The notes under the pieces are model-generated. The model did no database searches and had not been told where the DNA came from. It saw nothing but the letters and a program-made list of their open reading frames with translations. From NCBI GenBank assembly GCA_031264715.1, contig JAISDP010000200.1, positions 1 to 5,643 of the forward strand: 5,643 nt of DNA, written 5' to 3'. Made by a program: the position numbers and the translations under genes. Numbering within the stretch: position 1 is the first letter of the stretch; each line of letters opens with the position of its first letter. Shown here piece by piece: positions 1-5,643 of this stretch. This DNA is from Bacteroidales bacterium. Its GTDB lineage: Bacteria > Bacteroidota > Bacteroidia > Bacteroidales > UBA4181.

Positions 1-95
1 CCAAAATTTTTGAGATATCGCACTTTCCCATCGCGTGCTTCCACCACAACGACACTTGTGCTGCCTGACCGATTAGGTTTTTTGCGTACAAACAT
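1..95 (-). CDS. IS1634/IS4-type transposase, N-terminal fragment cut by the window edge
   Basis: Reading the minus strand from an ATG at 95 gives 31 open codons that run off the window. The peptide begins MFVRKKPNRSGSTSVVVV and continues through a basic segment to RYLKNF. This opening (MFVRKK, then NRSGSTSVVVV, then a short K/R-rich stretch and YLK) is the characteristic start of IS1634-like transposases of the DDE IS4 superfamily, which cut and paste their element. The catalytic DDE core lies outside the window, so I cannot tell whether the gene is intact. A TAATTTTG box on the minus strand (100-107) sits only 4 nt before the ATG, so the transcript could be nearly leaderless. The family call rests on a short N-terminus remembered from relatives. 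Confidence 0.75.
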   Translation of the reverse strand, partial: MFVRKKPNRSGSTSVVVVEARDGKVRYLKNF

Positions 96-205
96 ACCGC
101 AAAATTACATGACTTTTCAATGCGACACACAAAACGATGTCGCAAAAACTATAAAATATTTATTATGAGCATATTGCAAAAGTGTCGCAAAAGAAGTGTC
201 AAAGT
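96..205 (-). mobile_element. Probable end region of the insertion sequence, with subterminal repeats
   Basis: This non-coding stretch lies directly upstream of the transposase start. TGTCGCAAAA occurs at 138-147 and again at 183-192. TGCGACA at 121-127 is the inverse of TGTCGCA at 138-144 and can form a 7-bp stem with a 10-nt loop. AAGTGTC is repeated directly at 180-186 and 194-200. Clustered direct and inverted short motifs next to a transposase start are what one expects of an IS end with transposase-binding sites. I infer that the outer boundary lies near 200-205, but the opposite end is not in the window, so neither the terminal inverted repeat nor a target duplication can be confirmed. 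Confidence 0.5.
100..107 (-). promoter_or_regulatory. Candidate Bacteroidota -7 box for the transposase
   Basis: The minus strand reads TAATTTTG, an exact match to the Bacteroidota -7 consensus TAnnTTTG. A TTTG that could act as the -33 element lies at 130-133, with a 22-nt spacer that is slightly long. The box ends 4 nt before the ATG, which would put the start of transcription at or inside the start codon. The hairpin-forming TGCGACA/TGTCGCA repeats (121-144) overlap the -33 position, so transposase binding there could repress the gene. That last point is inference. Confidence 0.35.
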
Positions 206-419
206 CAGGACAACCTGCTACGGAGGTTGTTTTGTTAGAAAAAATAAGGTGGAAATGAGGTTTGTTTATCCACGAATTTTAATACCCTACCCTGACGGGA
301 CTTTGCCGATATTAACCGACAATGCCTTCTACCGATATGTCATTCCTGACGGGATTTCGCCGAATGATGGAACGTTGCCCGTCAGGGCATCCATAGCAAT
401 AGAAATCAATGCGGAAAAC
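206..419. other. Non-coding interval between the IS end and the trimodular hydrolase gene
   Basis: I find no credible gene here. A plus-strand open frame crosses the interval, but it also runs through the IS end and antisense into the hydrolase gene, which marks it as accidental. The interval is the 3' flank of the hydrolase gene and holds the CCTGACGGGA-based repeat described separately. No hairpin followed by a T-run is visible behind the hydrolase stop codon. Confidence 0.6.
291..388. repeat. Structured intergenic repeat built on CCTGACGGGA
   Basis: CCTGACGGGACTTTGCCGA at 291-309 recurs 54 nt later at 345-363 with 17 of 19 positions identical. An inverse copy of the core, CCCGTCAGG, lies at 378-386. 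The second direct copy and the inverse copy can form a 9-bp perfect stem with a 24-nt loop. A competing stem is possible between TCATTC (340-345) and GAATGA (362-367). The last copy is itself a small hairpin (TGCCC, TGAC, GGGCA). Similar 'ccgatatgtcattcctgacgggatt' type sequence is, as I recall, scattered through Bacteroidales genomes and gives rise to spurious short proteins containing RYVIPDG-like text. It lies just after the hydrolase stop codon and may fold at the 3' end of that mRNA. Confidence 0.6.
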
Positions 420-3400
420 TTACTCTCTTGTTGCATGGTCTTTCGGAAATTCTGCGCCGCCCCATGCTTTTTTAGCTGTCCAGTCCTGTGCGGGCGACGT
501 CCAGAACGGATGACCGGCAGGCAGTCCCAACGGCAGGAAAATTTCGGAAGTCAGATACAGGCTTCCGTTGTTGGTGTACGAATCCGCCAATCCGGGTTGA
601 TGTCCGGCAAAACCGAGTTGCAGGAAACCCTTTTCATTGAAGTTGCCATCGACCGAAAACATTCGTTTCATCACGGCAGTCAAAGCGGCGCGCACCTGTC
701 CTCCGGGAAGCGTTTCGGGCAACTGTTCTTTCCACGCCAACAGCGCTAACGGCTGGAAAACGCCCAGCCGGTAAGTCATCGAACGCCCAAACACGGGAAA
801 CGAACCTTCGGGCGAAATCATACGCTCAAGAATCATCCCGTAACGCTGCATCCGTTTACTGACGACCGCCAGCGTTTTTTCCTGTGAAAGCCGTTTTTTA
901 TCCGTCAGCACGCTCAAAACCTGAAAGTACATCGGTTGAATGACGTAACTGTTGTAATAATCGAAGGCAAAATGTTCGCCGTCGGAATACCAGCCGTCGC
1001 CCACGTACCATTCTTCGATTTTGCGGATAGCGCTGTGGATGCGGTACATGTCGTACTGTGCTCCGGCCGAAAGTAAAAACGTTTCAATGGTTGCCGAGAA
1101 CAGCAGCCAATTGCTGTAGGGCGGGTCGATGCGCCGCAACTGTTGAAATTCGGCGATATAGCGCTGCTTTGTCAACGAATCGAGCGGTTCCCATAGTTGC
1201 GCCGGCGCACGGAGAAAACTGCTTGCCAGGAATGCAGCGTCCACCAGCGGCTGTCCTTCATTACGCCACAACAGGTAATCAGGGCTGCCGGGATCGACGG
1301 CGTGGGCATAACTTTTCAACGCCCACTCGCGCAGTTGTTTTCGCTGCCGGCCTTCTTCCGTATCGTCGTCGGGTAGCGCAAGCCAGGGTGCAATGCCGTC
1401 CATCAAACGACCGAAGGCTTCCATGTAGGTAACGTTCCTGTTACGTCCGTCCCATGAGGGGCTTACTTCCACCTGCATATTTTTCTTTAATTCGCCTTTG
1501 CTCATGTTTTCAAGCGCCGGGGCAGCTATTTTGTATGCCATATCCGCCCAACAGGAACGGTCGCTGGCGTTTATTTTTTGATATACTCTTACATAATCAA
1601 TTTCATATTTCAACGGAAATGCCGCATGATCGGGCGTTCCGCCATTGCCTCCGATTGCCAGATTCAACAATATATAATGCGGCTGACGGAATGGATTTGT
1701 GTAATTGCCAATCGAACCGTTTTGCGTTTCGCTTAATAAAGTTTCGTTCAACAATTCATCATCAAGATACAGGCGAATTGCGTTTTCGTCCCAATCCATT
1801 CGCCAAATGTGGAATTTACTTGCCCAATCGGGGTCTTTGGCTGTGAACATGGAAAAAGGTATTTTCGCATCGTCCCATTTGGCTTTATGCGGCGCATCCG
1901 TTCCCCAGGCGGCATTAGCGAGAATATGGGGAGTATCGTTGATGCGGTAGTATTCCATGATGTCGATTTCGCCGCAGGAAGGCCAGGGCATGGATTTTCC
2001 CAATGTCCAGATGGCAGGCCATGAGCCGGCAGCCGTGGGAATTTTCGCACGTATTTCAAATCGTCCGTACTGAAAATCCTTTTTCCTGGCGGTTTTGATG
2101 GAAGATGCCGTATATTCCGCATACTGCCGGTTCTTGCGCCAGTCGCTGCTTCCGGACACGTAGTCGGGATTGGGGATTCTTTCCTTCCTGCCCGACAGGA
2201 TGAGGACGCCGTCCTTACAAATAGCATTATCCGGCTGATACCACTGCAGTTCCTGATTGCGGACAAATCCCCGTTCGTAAGTCCAGACGGTGGAATCGGG
2301 TTTCCCGTCGATGTTGAACTCATCACTCCATACTAATTCCCATGCCGGTTGGTCAAATGCCGTCAAGTCCCATTTGTCGCGCCATTCCAGCACAGGCAAG
2401 CCGTTCTGAAATCGTATCGGCAGCCAGATATAGCGACCGTCGATCGGATTTTTGGGCGTCCAGCGGTCAGCCATAAAGATAAAGGCGTCTTTTTTGCCTG
2501 CAACAGGCAGTATGTATGTGCTTTGCGAATGGAAGGTCAGTCCGGCGTCTTCTCCCCGGCAGGGATTGGGATGTTCCGTCCAGGGTCCCCAAATGTTGTC
2601 AGCGGAAAAAAGTCGTGCGGCATTAGGCTCCCAACCCGTACAACCGGAAGTTATCATAAAATATCTCCCGTCTTTCTTGAATACGGCGGGCGCCTCGTTG
2701 TGTCCTGCGGGTGCAATGCGGATGTATTTGCCCGTATAGCTCAGGTAATCGTCCGACAATTCCGCCAGTTGCAGGGTCAGGTTTTCTTCCGAGGCGTAGA
2801 TGTGGTAGGCTTTTCCGTCATCGTCCACATAGAGAGTCATGTCGCGCGACATCTGTCCTCCGGCAAAATCACGGCGGACAAACATTCCATCAACGACGGC
2901 TTTTTTCCATTCCTCCGTCCACTGTTTCGGAAAATCCGACGGTTTCACAGGCGACCGCTGCTGCTCCCTGCTCATGTTTTCCGGATAGCGTTTGGCATTT
3001 GGGCGACAGGATTTCAAATACTTGTAGGGTCCTGTTACTTTATCGCTGACGGCAATTCCTGCTTTTGCCGCCGCATAGCCTTTGTCTTTCAGCTCCAAAT
3101 GGAAATACATGACAAATTTTTTCGTTTTTGCGTTGTAAATCACTTTGGGACGCTCAATGATGCAGCCTTCTACAATCTCGCTGCGCGGGTCTTTTTCAAC
3201 GGCAAGCGCAACGCTCTCGTATGTCCAGTCATAAAGATTGACGGACGAATAGCAGGTTACGCCTACGAATGCCGAGTTTGACCGCTCGCCCTTGTGTTCG
3301 CCGAACCAGTAATATTTGCCTTCGCGGTATAAAATACCGCCTCCGTGTGCATTGATATGCACGCCGGTGTTGTCGTTCCAGATTTTGCCCGGATAAAACG

Positions 3401-3482
3401 CTTCGGCACGTGATTTTTCCATCTCCTGCGAAAAAATCGGTACAGTGCAAAGGAATAGAAAGAATATCATGTATCTCTTCAT
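420..3482 (-). CDS. Secreted trimodular glycoside hydrolase: GH43 (exo-beta-1,3-galactanase-like), GH16, DUF2264/GH154
   Basis: This 1020-aa protein probably attacks type II arabinogalactan in the periplasm. Residues 1-18 are a signal peptide (MKRYMIFFLFLCTVPIFS) without a valid lipobox, so signal peptidase I export is likely. Residues 24-375 are a GH43 module with an INAHGGG segment (43-49). Candidate active-site residues are E110 (IERPKV), D214 (SRDMTLYVD), E263 (NEAPAVF) and Q320 (HSQST). The Gln and the missing canonical Asp base resemble the subfamily 24 exo-beta-1,3-galactanases. Residues 380-636 are GH16 with an intact beta-bulge motif GEIDIME: E505 nucleophile, D507, E510 acid/base. 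Residues 645-1005 are a full-length DUF2264 module, the family I associate with GH154 beta-glucuronidases; its conserved-looking blocks include GDGWYSDGEHFAFDYYNSY (828-846) and FLPLGLPAGHPFW near the C-terminus. Linkers are very short, and there is no type IX secretion tail or carbohydrate-binding module. The ATG at 3482 starts directly at the signal peptide. No clear promoter is visible. Exact substrates are inferred. Confidence 0.9.
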   Translation of the reverse strand: MKRYMIFFLFLCTVPIFSQEMEKSRAEAFYPGKIWNDNTGVHINAHGGGILYREGKYYWFGEHKGERSNSAFVGVTCYSSVNLYDWTYESVALAVEKDPRSEIVEGCIIERPKVIYNAKTKKFVMYFHLELKDKGYAAAKAGIAVSDKVTGPYKYLKSCRPNAKRYPENMSREQQRSPVKPSDFPKQWTEEWKKAVVDGMFVRRDFAGGQMSRDMTLYVDDDGKAYHIYASEENLTLQLAELSDDYLSYTGKYIRIAPAGHNEAPAVFKKDGRYFMITSGCTGWEPNAARLFSADNIWGPWTEHPNPCRGEDAGLTFHSQSTYILPVAGKKDAFIFMADRWTPKNPIDGRYIWLPIRFQNGLPVLEWRDKWDLTAFDQPAWELVWSDEFNIDGKPDSTVWTYERGFVRNQELQWYQPDNAICKDGVLILSGRKERIPNPDYVSGSSDWRKNRQYAEYTASSIKTARKKDFQYGRFEIRAKIPTAAGSWPAIWTLGKSMPWPSCGEIDIMEYYRINDTPHILANAAWGTDAPHKAKWDDAKIPFSMFTAKDPDWASKFHIWRMDWDENAIRLYLDDELLNETLLSETQNGSIGNYTNPFRQPHYILLNLAIGGNGGTPDHAAFPLKYEIDYVRVYQKINASDRSCWADMAYKIAAPALENMSKGELKKNMQVEVSPSWDGRNRNVTYMEAFGRLMDGIAPWLALPDDDTEEGRQRKQLREWALKSYAHAVDPGSPDYLLWRNEGQPLVDAAFLASSFLRAPAQLWEPLDSLTKQRYIAEFQQLRRIDPPYSNWLLFSATIETFLLSAGAQYDMYRIHSAIRKIEEWYVGDGWYSDGEHFAFDYYNSYVIQPMYFQVLSVLTDKKRLSQEKTLAVVSKRMQRYGMILERMISPEGSFPVFGRSMTYRLGVFQPLALLAWKEQLPETLPGGQVRAALTAVMKRMFSVDGNFNEKGFLQLGFAGHQPGLADSYTNNGSLYLTSEIFLPLGLPAGHPFWTSPAQDWTAKKAWGGAEFPKDHATRE

Positions 3483-3544
3483 ACGTAAAACTATTTAATT
3501 GTTTTTATCTTATATTTCATTCACTTATCATTCGTATCTACGCA

Positions 3545-3583
3545 AAAAAGCGTGTGATTTGACAGTTGATTTACACGCTTTTT
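3545..3583 (-). terminator. Strong intrinsic terminator, potentially bidirectional
   Basis: AAAAAGCGTGT (3545-3555) pairs perfectly with ACACGCTTTTT (3573-3583), giving 11 bp that a G-T and an A-T pair can extend, around a loop of 13-17 nt. Read on the minus strand the stem is followed by six T residues (complement of 3544-3549). It should end transcripts of the ATPase gene, whose stop codon lies about 130 nt upstream. It also separates the hydrolase gene, which starts about 60 nt further on, into its own transcription unit. The plus-strand copy has a five-T run, but I see no plus-strand gene that needs it. Confidence 0.75.
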
Positions 3584-3715
3584 CTATTGATCTGGTTTCC
3601 CTGACAGGAAATGCATCAAAACAGCCCGCGCAGTATATCTCCGTAATCTCGAATTTGCTCTTGCCGGTAAAGACAGGCAGCGCAGGCCGATGTTTTGCAA
3701 CATTTGTCTTTTTCC
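3584..3715. other. Unassigned intergenic stretch after the ATPase gene
   Basis: This segment lies between the ATPase stop codon and the terminator. On the minus strand one frame stays open from about 3760 to about 3533 and reads in part PALPVFTGKSKFEITEIYC, but it has no ATG. A second minus frame contains a 39-codon ATG-started peptide rich in Arg and Leu with no features I recognise. A plus-strand frame reads across as well. Several frames staying open without a proper start is more typical of a non-coding repeat or decayed sequence than of a gene. A small inverted repeat, ATGTT/AACAT around a 4-nt loop, lies near 3690-3703. Confidence 0.35.
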
Positions 3716-5278
3716 TTACACTCCCACCACTGTAATCGTTTTCCCGTCTACCGCCTCTTTCTTAAAGTAAAGCTTATCCTCCCCTTTCACGGTCTTGCGG
3801 CGGTCGAAAACCACCATCCATCCTTCGTTGCAGCAGTGCAAGTCCATATAGAGGGCGGTTTGCTCAAAGCCTTCTTCCAGATATTTTTTCCCGTAGCGTA
3901 TCTTCAGTTCTATCGGATACTTCCGGTTTCCGTATATCAGGCAGAGGTCGAGGCGGCCTGTTCCCGACGCCATCTCACGGACGATCTGCCCGCCGCCGTT
4001 AACCACCCGCTGCAGGAAGGCCATCATTACCAAGTGAGGCGCCGCTTCCGGGTAGTCACTGTACCTCTTCACCCAAATATCGCTGTTGGCGTGCCAGAAC
4101 TGCTGGAAGTCGCGCATCAGGAAGTCCATGTCAATGCATCCGTCTTTCAGATAGCGGGGCAGTTGATAGGGATATTTCGGATTTTGCAACTCTTCCTGCA
4201 TGTCGGATGATAATTTGCGGATAATCACCTCGGCATAAATCGGATTAGCCGGCTCTATGAGCGTATTAACCACGCGAATTAAACCCAAATCTCTCGTATA
4301 AAGGAAATCGTCCGAGCCTTTATTGATAAACCCTTCCCCCAAAATCATCGGCTCTATAATCCTGCGCACTCTGCCTTCTTTCAGCCGTTCGAGCAGGCTG
4401 TCGATATGCGTCGGGCGGTCGACGATAATGTTTTGGATCGCTTCCCTCACCAGTTCCGCCGTAACGGGCTTTGTGCTGTCCGAATGAAGGATTTTCTCAA
4501 TCACTCCATCAGCAATAGCGTTCACTAACCAGGGTTGCCCCTGCGTTTGTTCCCAAACCAGCTCAACAGCATCTTTCTCAAACACCTGTCCGGTTTCGCC
4601 GGTATGCTGCCCGTACAATGCAATAATTTCTTCTTTGGTGAAGTTTTTTAATGTAAACGATTTGGTAACGATATTGAATGGGCTTGCACTGCCCAGCGAT
4701 TCGCTGTCGGGACGAATCCGGGCTTTGTAGTCGCGGATGTTGCGCATACCCACCAGGGCTACCGAGTGAACAAAAGGCGTAGCGCTCCGCTCGTTATAGC
4801 CTGCCCGCAATTGCCTGAGAAATAAAATTAACGTGTCGTCGCTCAAGCAATCGGCTTCATCAAAGAAAATCACCAGCGGCTTGTCGAGTAATATACAATA
4901 ATCGGTTAAAGAAGTCCGCAATACATTATTATAATCCATATAATCGGCGTCCGAAGCAAATCGGCCTGCATCGGGAATGGCCGTATATTTCAAAAATGAA
5001 TACAGGGTACGGATGACCGCAGGTATCCCTTTTTCCGGTTCGACAATGTTTTGCACGCTTTCCAGCGAGCAATACAGCGCATAATACTGCCCGCCTGCAT
5101 TAAGCCTGCCTGTCAGGTCTTTCAGGTAAGTCGTTTTCCCGCTCTGCCGCGCGGCGTGAATCACAAAATACTGTTCCCGGTCTATCAACTGCTCTACGCC
5201 CTGCAAGCGGGTGGCGGCGTCTATCATGTAATGCTTTTCGCTGTTACATGGCCCTGCTATATTAAAGTATCTCATCAT
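3716..5278 (-). CDS. AAA-type ATPase with C-terminal PD-(D/E)XK nuclease-like domain
   Basis: This 520-aa cytoplasmic protein belongs to the large Bacteroidota group of AAA ATPases carrying a PD-(D/E)XK-like tail. The cellular role of the group is unknown. The Walker A loop is AARQSGKTT (42-50), with Ala where the first Gly of GxxxxGKT is usual, as in other RQSGKTT proteins. Walker B is PLVIFFDEAD (134-143), with D140 and E141. Residues up to about 270 form the AAA core and lid, and 275-400 look like a helical or winged-helix linker. The C-terminal nuclease-like motif is GRLDLCL (D444), then IELKI (E457, K459), then FEQTALY (Q473). All the motif positions are filled, so activity is possible but untested. 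There is no signal peptide or membrane segment. The start is ATG at 5278, and an adjacent ATG at 5275 would serve equally well. It has its own promoter and a downstream terminator, so it is not in an operon with the flanking glycan genes. Confidence 0.85.
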   Translation of the reverse strand: MMRYFNIAGPCNSEKHYMIDAATRLQGVEQLIDREQYFVIHAARQSGKTTYLKDLTGRLNAGGQYYALYCSLESVQNIVEPEKGIPAVIRTLYSFLKYTAIPDAGRFASDADYMDYNNVLRTSLTDYCILLDKPLVIFFDEADCLSDDTLILFLRQLRAGYNERSATPFVHSVALVGMRNIRDYKARIRPDSESLGSASPFNIVTKSFTLKNFTKEEIIALYGQHTGETGQVFEKDAVELVWEQTQGQPWLVNAIADGVIEKILHSDSTKPVTAELVREAIQNIIVDRPTHIDSLLERLKEGRVRRIIEPMILGEGFINKGSDDFLYTRDLGLIRVVNTLIEPANPIYAEVIIRKLSSDMQEELQNPKYPYQLPRYLKDGCIDMDFLMRDFQQFWHANSDIWVKRYSDYPEAAPHLVMMAFLQRVVNGGGQIVREMASGTGRLDLCLIYGNRKYPIELKIRYGKKYLEEGFEQTALYMDLHCCNEGWMVVFDRRKTVKGEDKLYFKKEAVDGKTITVVGV

Positions 5279-5417
5279 TTTAAATAATTTGACTGTCCGG
5301 CAAAAATACTGTTTTTTTACGTGTAATCAATATGTCAAAGAACGTTTTATATGCTTTGAGTATCCAATCCATTTGAGTTTCATCATTCTCGATGGAAATC
5401 TGCGAAATCGCACCGGT
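5279..5417. other. Intergenic region between the GH127-like gene and the ATPase gene
   Basis: These 139 nt hold the promoter of the ATPase gene. I see no strong hairpin with a T-run behind the GH127-like stop codon, only a small 10-in-12 palindrome, TGCGAAATCGCA (5401-5412), 6 nt past the stop. A 26-codon minus-strand ATG frame starting at 5372 has no recognisable content and is not called as a gene. Confidence 0.5.
5301..5331 (-). promoter_or_regulatory. Bacteroidota-type promoter of the ATPase gene
   Basis: On the minus strand TATTTTTG (complement of 5301-5308) matches the -7 consensus TAnnTTTG exactly. An ATTG (complement of 5328-5331) lies upstream with a 19-nt spacer between the TTG and the -7 box, matching the -33 TTG spacing of Bacteroidota sigma factor promoters. 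Transcription would start roughly 15-20 nt before the ATG at 5278. The leader is A/T-rich (ATTATTTAAA) with no Shine-Dalgarno sequence, which is normal for this phylum. Confidence 0.6.
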
Positions 5418-5643
5418 TTAATGAATCGCTGCCGGTGTTACGGCGCTTACTTCCTGCGGCAACCACACAGCCATTTCGCCGCTTCCCCGATGCAGCCACG
5501 CATAATAAGGGATAAGCGTCAGGGTAACGTTTTTGGTTTCCAGCAGTCCTTTTTCATTGATGGAGAGGGATTGTGCCTGTATCTTCAATTCCCTGACGCC
5601 ATACAATAAATCCGGTTTGTCGACAACCTGTATTTCAGGTTTG
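5418..5643 (-). CDS. Probable GH127/DUF1680 beta-L-arabinofuranosidase, C-terminal fragment
   Basis: The minus frame is open from the window edge to a TAA at 5418-5420, giving the last 74 residues of a longer protein. The peptide ends with LTLIPYYAWLHRGSGEMAVWLP and a short tail. The IPYYAW...RGxGEMxVWLP block is the typical end of the DUF1680/GH127 family, where it forms part of the C-terminal beta-sandwich. These enzymes release beta-L-arabinofuranose from plant glycans such as arabinogalactan-proteins, extensin or arabinan; GH146 is a close relative and cannot be excluded. The catalytic residues lie outside the window. A TTG at 5606 is internal, because the frame continues upstream of it. 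The gene's substrate class agrees with the trimodular hydrolase downstream. Confidence 0.75.
   Translation of the reverse strand, partial: KPEIQVVDKPDLLYGVRELKIQAQSLSINEKGLLETKNVTLTLIPYYAWLHRGSGEMAVWLPQEVSAVTPAAIH

Noticed and set aside
291..388. CRISPR array
   Set aside because: There are only two direct copies, the core is short, the third copy is inverted, and there are no further repeat-spacer units or cas genes.
120..749. A 209-codon plus-strand open frame from the IS end into the hydrolase gene
   Set aside because: It crosses the IS end, the repeat and the antisense strand of the DUF2264 module, three unrelated contexts. Its RYVIPDG-like portion comes from the intergenic repeat.
1748..2326. 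A 192-codon minus-strand open frame inside the GH16 part
   Set aside because: It is another frame of the same strand over a well-supported GH16 domain, with Ser/Pro/Arg-rich composition and no motif. The main frame is continuous, so no frameshift needs explaining.
2349..3281. A 310-codon plus-strand open frame
   Set aside because: It lies wholly antisense to the GH43 module, whose frame has clear domain homology. The antisense peptide shows no recognisable domain and is rich in Arg, Cys and Phe as shadow frames often are.
3449..3451. Lipoprotein cysteine in the hydrolase signal peptide (C12)
   Set aside because: The residue before Cys is Leu, and it sits inside the hydrophobic core with more hydrophobic residues after it, so it does not fit a lipobox.
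3499..3735. A 78-codon plus-strand open frame across the intergenic region
   Set aside because: It runs through the terminator hairpin and into the antisense of the ATPase gene end, with no recognised domain and no plus-strand promoter.
3695..4210. A 171-codon plus-strand open frame at the end of the ATPase gene
   Set aside because: It is antisense to the nuclease-like domain, whose D, ExK and Q motifs are intact on the minus strand.
5418..5606. A complete 62-aa protein starting at 5606
   Set aside because: The start would be a TTG, the frame continues open to the window edge, and the sequence matches the C-terminal end of a much longer GH127-type enzyme.

Overview
The window looks like Bacteroidota, most likely Bacteroidales. 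The evidence is a large secreted multi-domain glycoside hydrolase of the kind found in polysaccharide-utilisation loci, a good Bacteroidota-type promoter (TTG, 19 nt, TAnnTTTG) in front of the second large gene, and an AAA ATPase with a PD-(D/E)XK-like C-terminus of a type common in this phylum. All convincing genes lie on the minus strand, so the biological reading order is from high to low coordinates.

Layout in transcription order: (1) 5643-5418, the last 74 codons of a probable GH127/DUF1680 beta-L-arabinofuranosidase, cut by the window edge. (2) 5417-5279, a short intergenic region with a promoter for the next gene. (3) 5278-3716, a 520-aa AAA-type ATPase with a C-terminal nuclease-like motif. 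(4) 3715-3483, an intergenic region containing a strong hairpin terminator (3545-3583) and an unexplained stretch that may be a dispersed repeat. (5) 3482-420, a 1020-aa exported enzyme with three apparently complete catalytic modules in tandem: a GH43 exo-beta-1,3-galactanase-like module, a GH16 module and a DUF2264/GH154 module. (6) 419 to about 206, a non-coding stretch holding a repeat built on CCTGACGGGA. (7) About 205 to 1, the end of an insertion sequence with the first 31 codons of an IS1634/IS4-type transposase.

The carbohydrate genes suggest one substrate. GH43 exo-galactanase, GH16 endo-glycanase, GH154-like glucuronidase and GH127 arabinofuranosidase together fit type II arabinogalactan (arabinogalactan-protein glycans). 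The trimodular enzyme would combine backbone cleavage, backbone trimming and removal of a uronic-acid cap in one polypeptide. The ATPase gene has its own promoter and is followed by its own terminator, so it looks like an independent cassette placed inside the glycan locus. The IS and the repeat mark a rearranged edge downstream. The trimodular fusion is the most notable item. I see no CRISPR array, tRNA, rRNA or clear new defence system.
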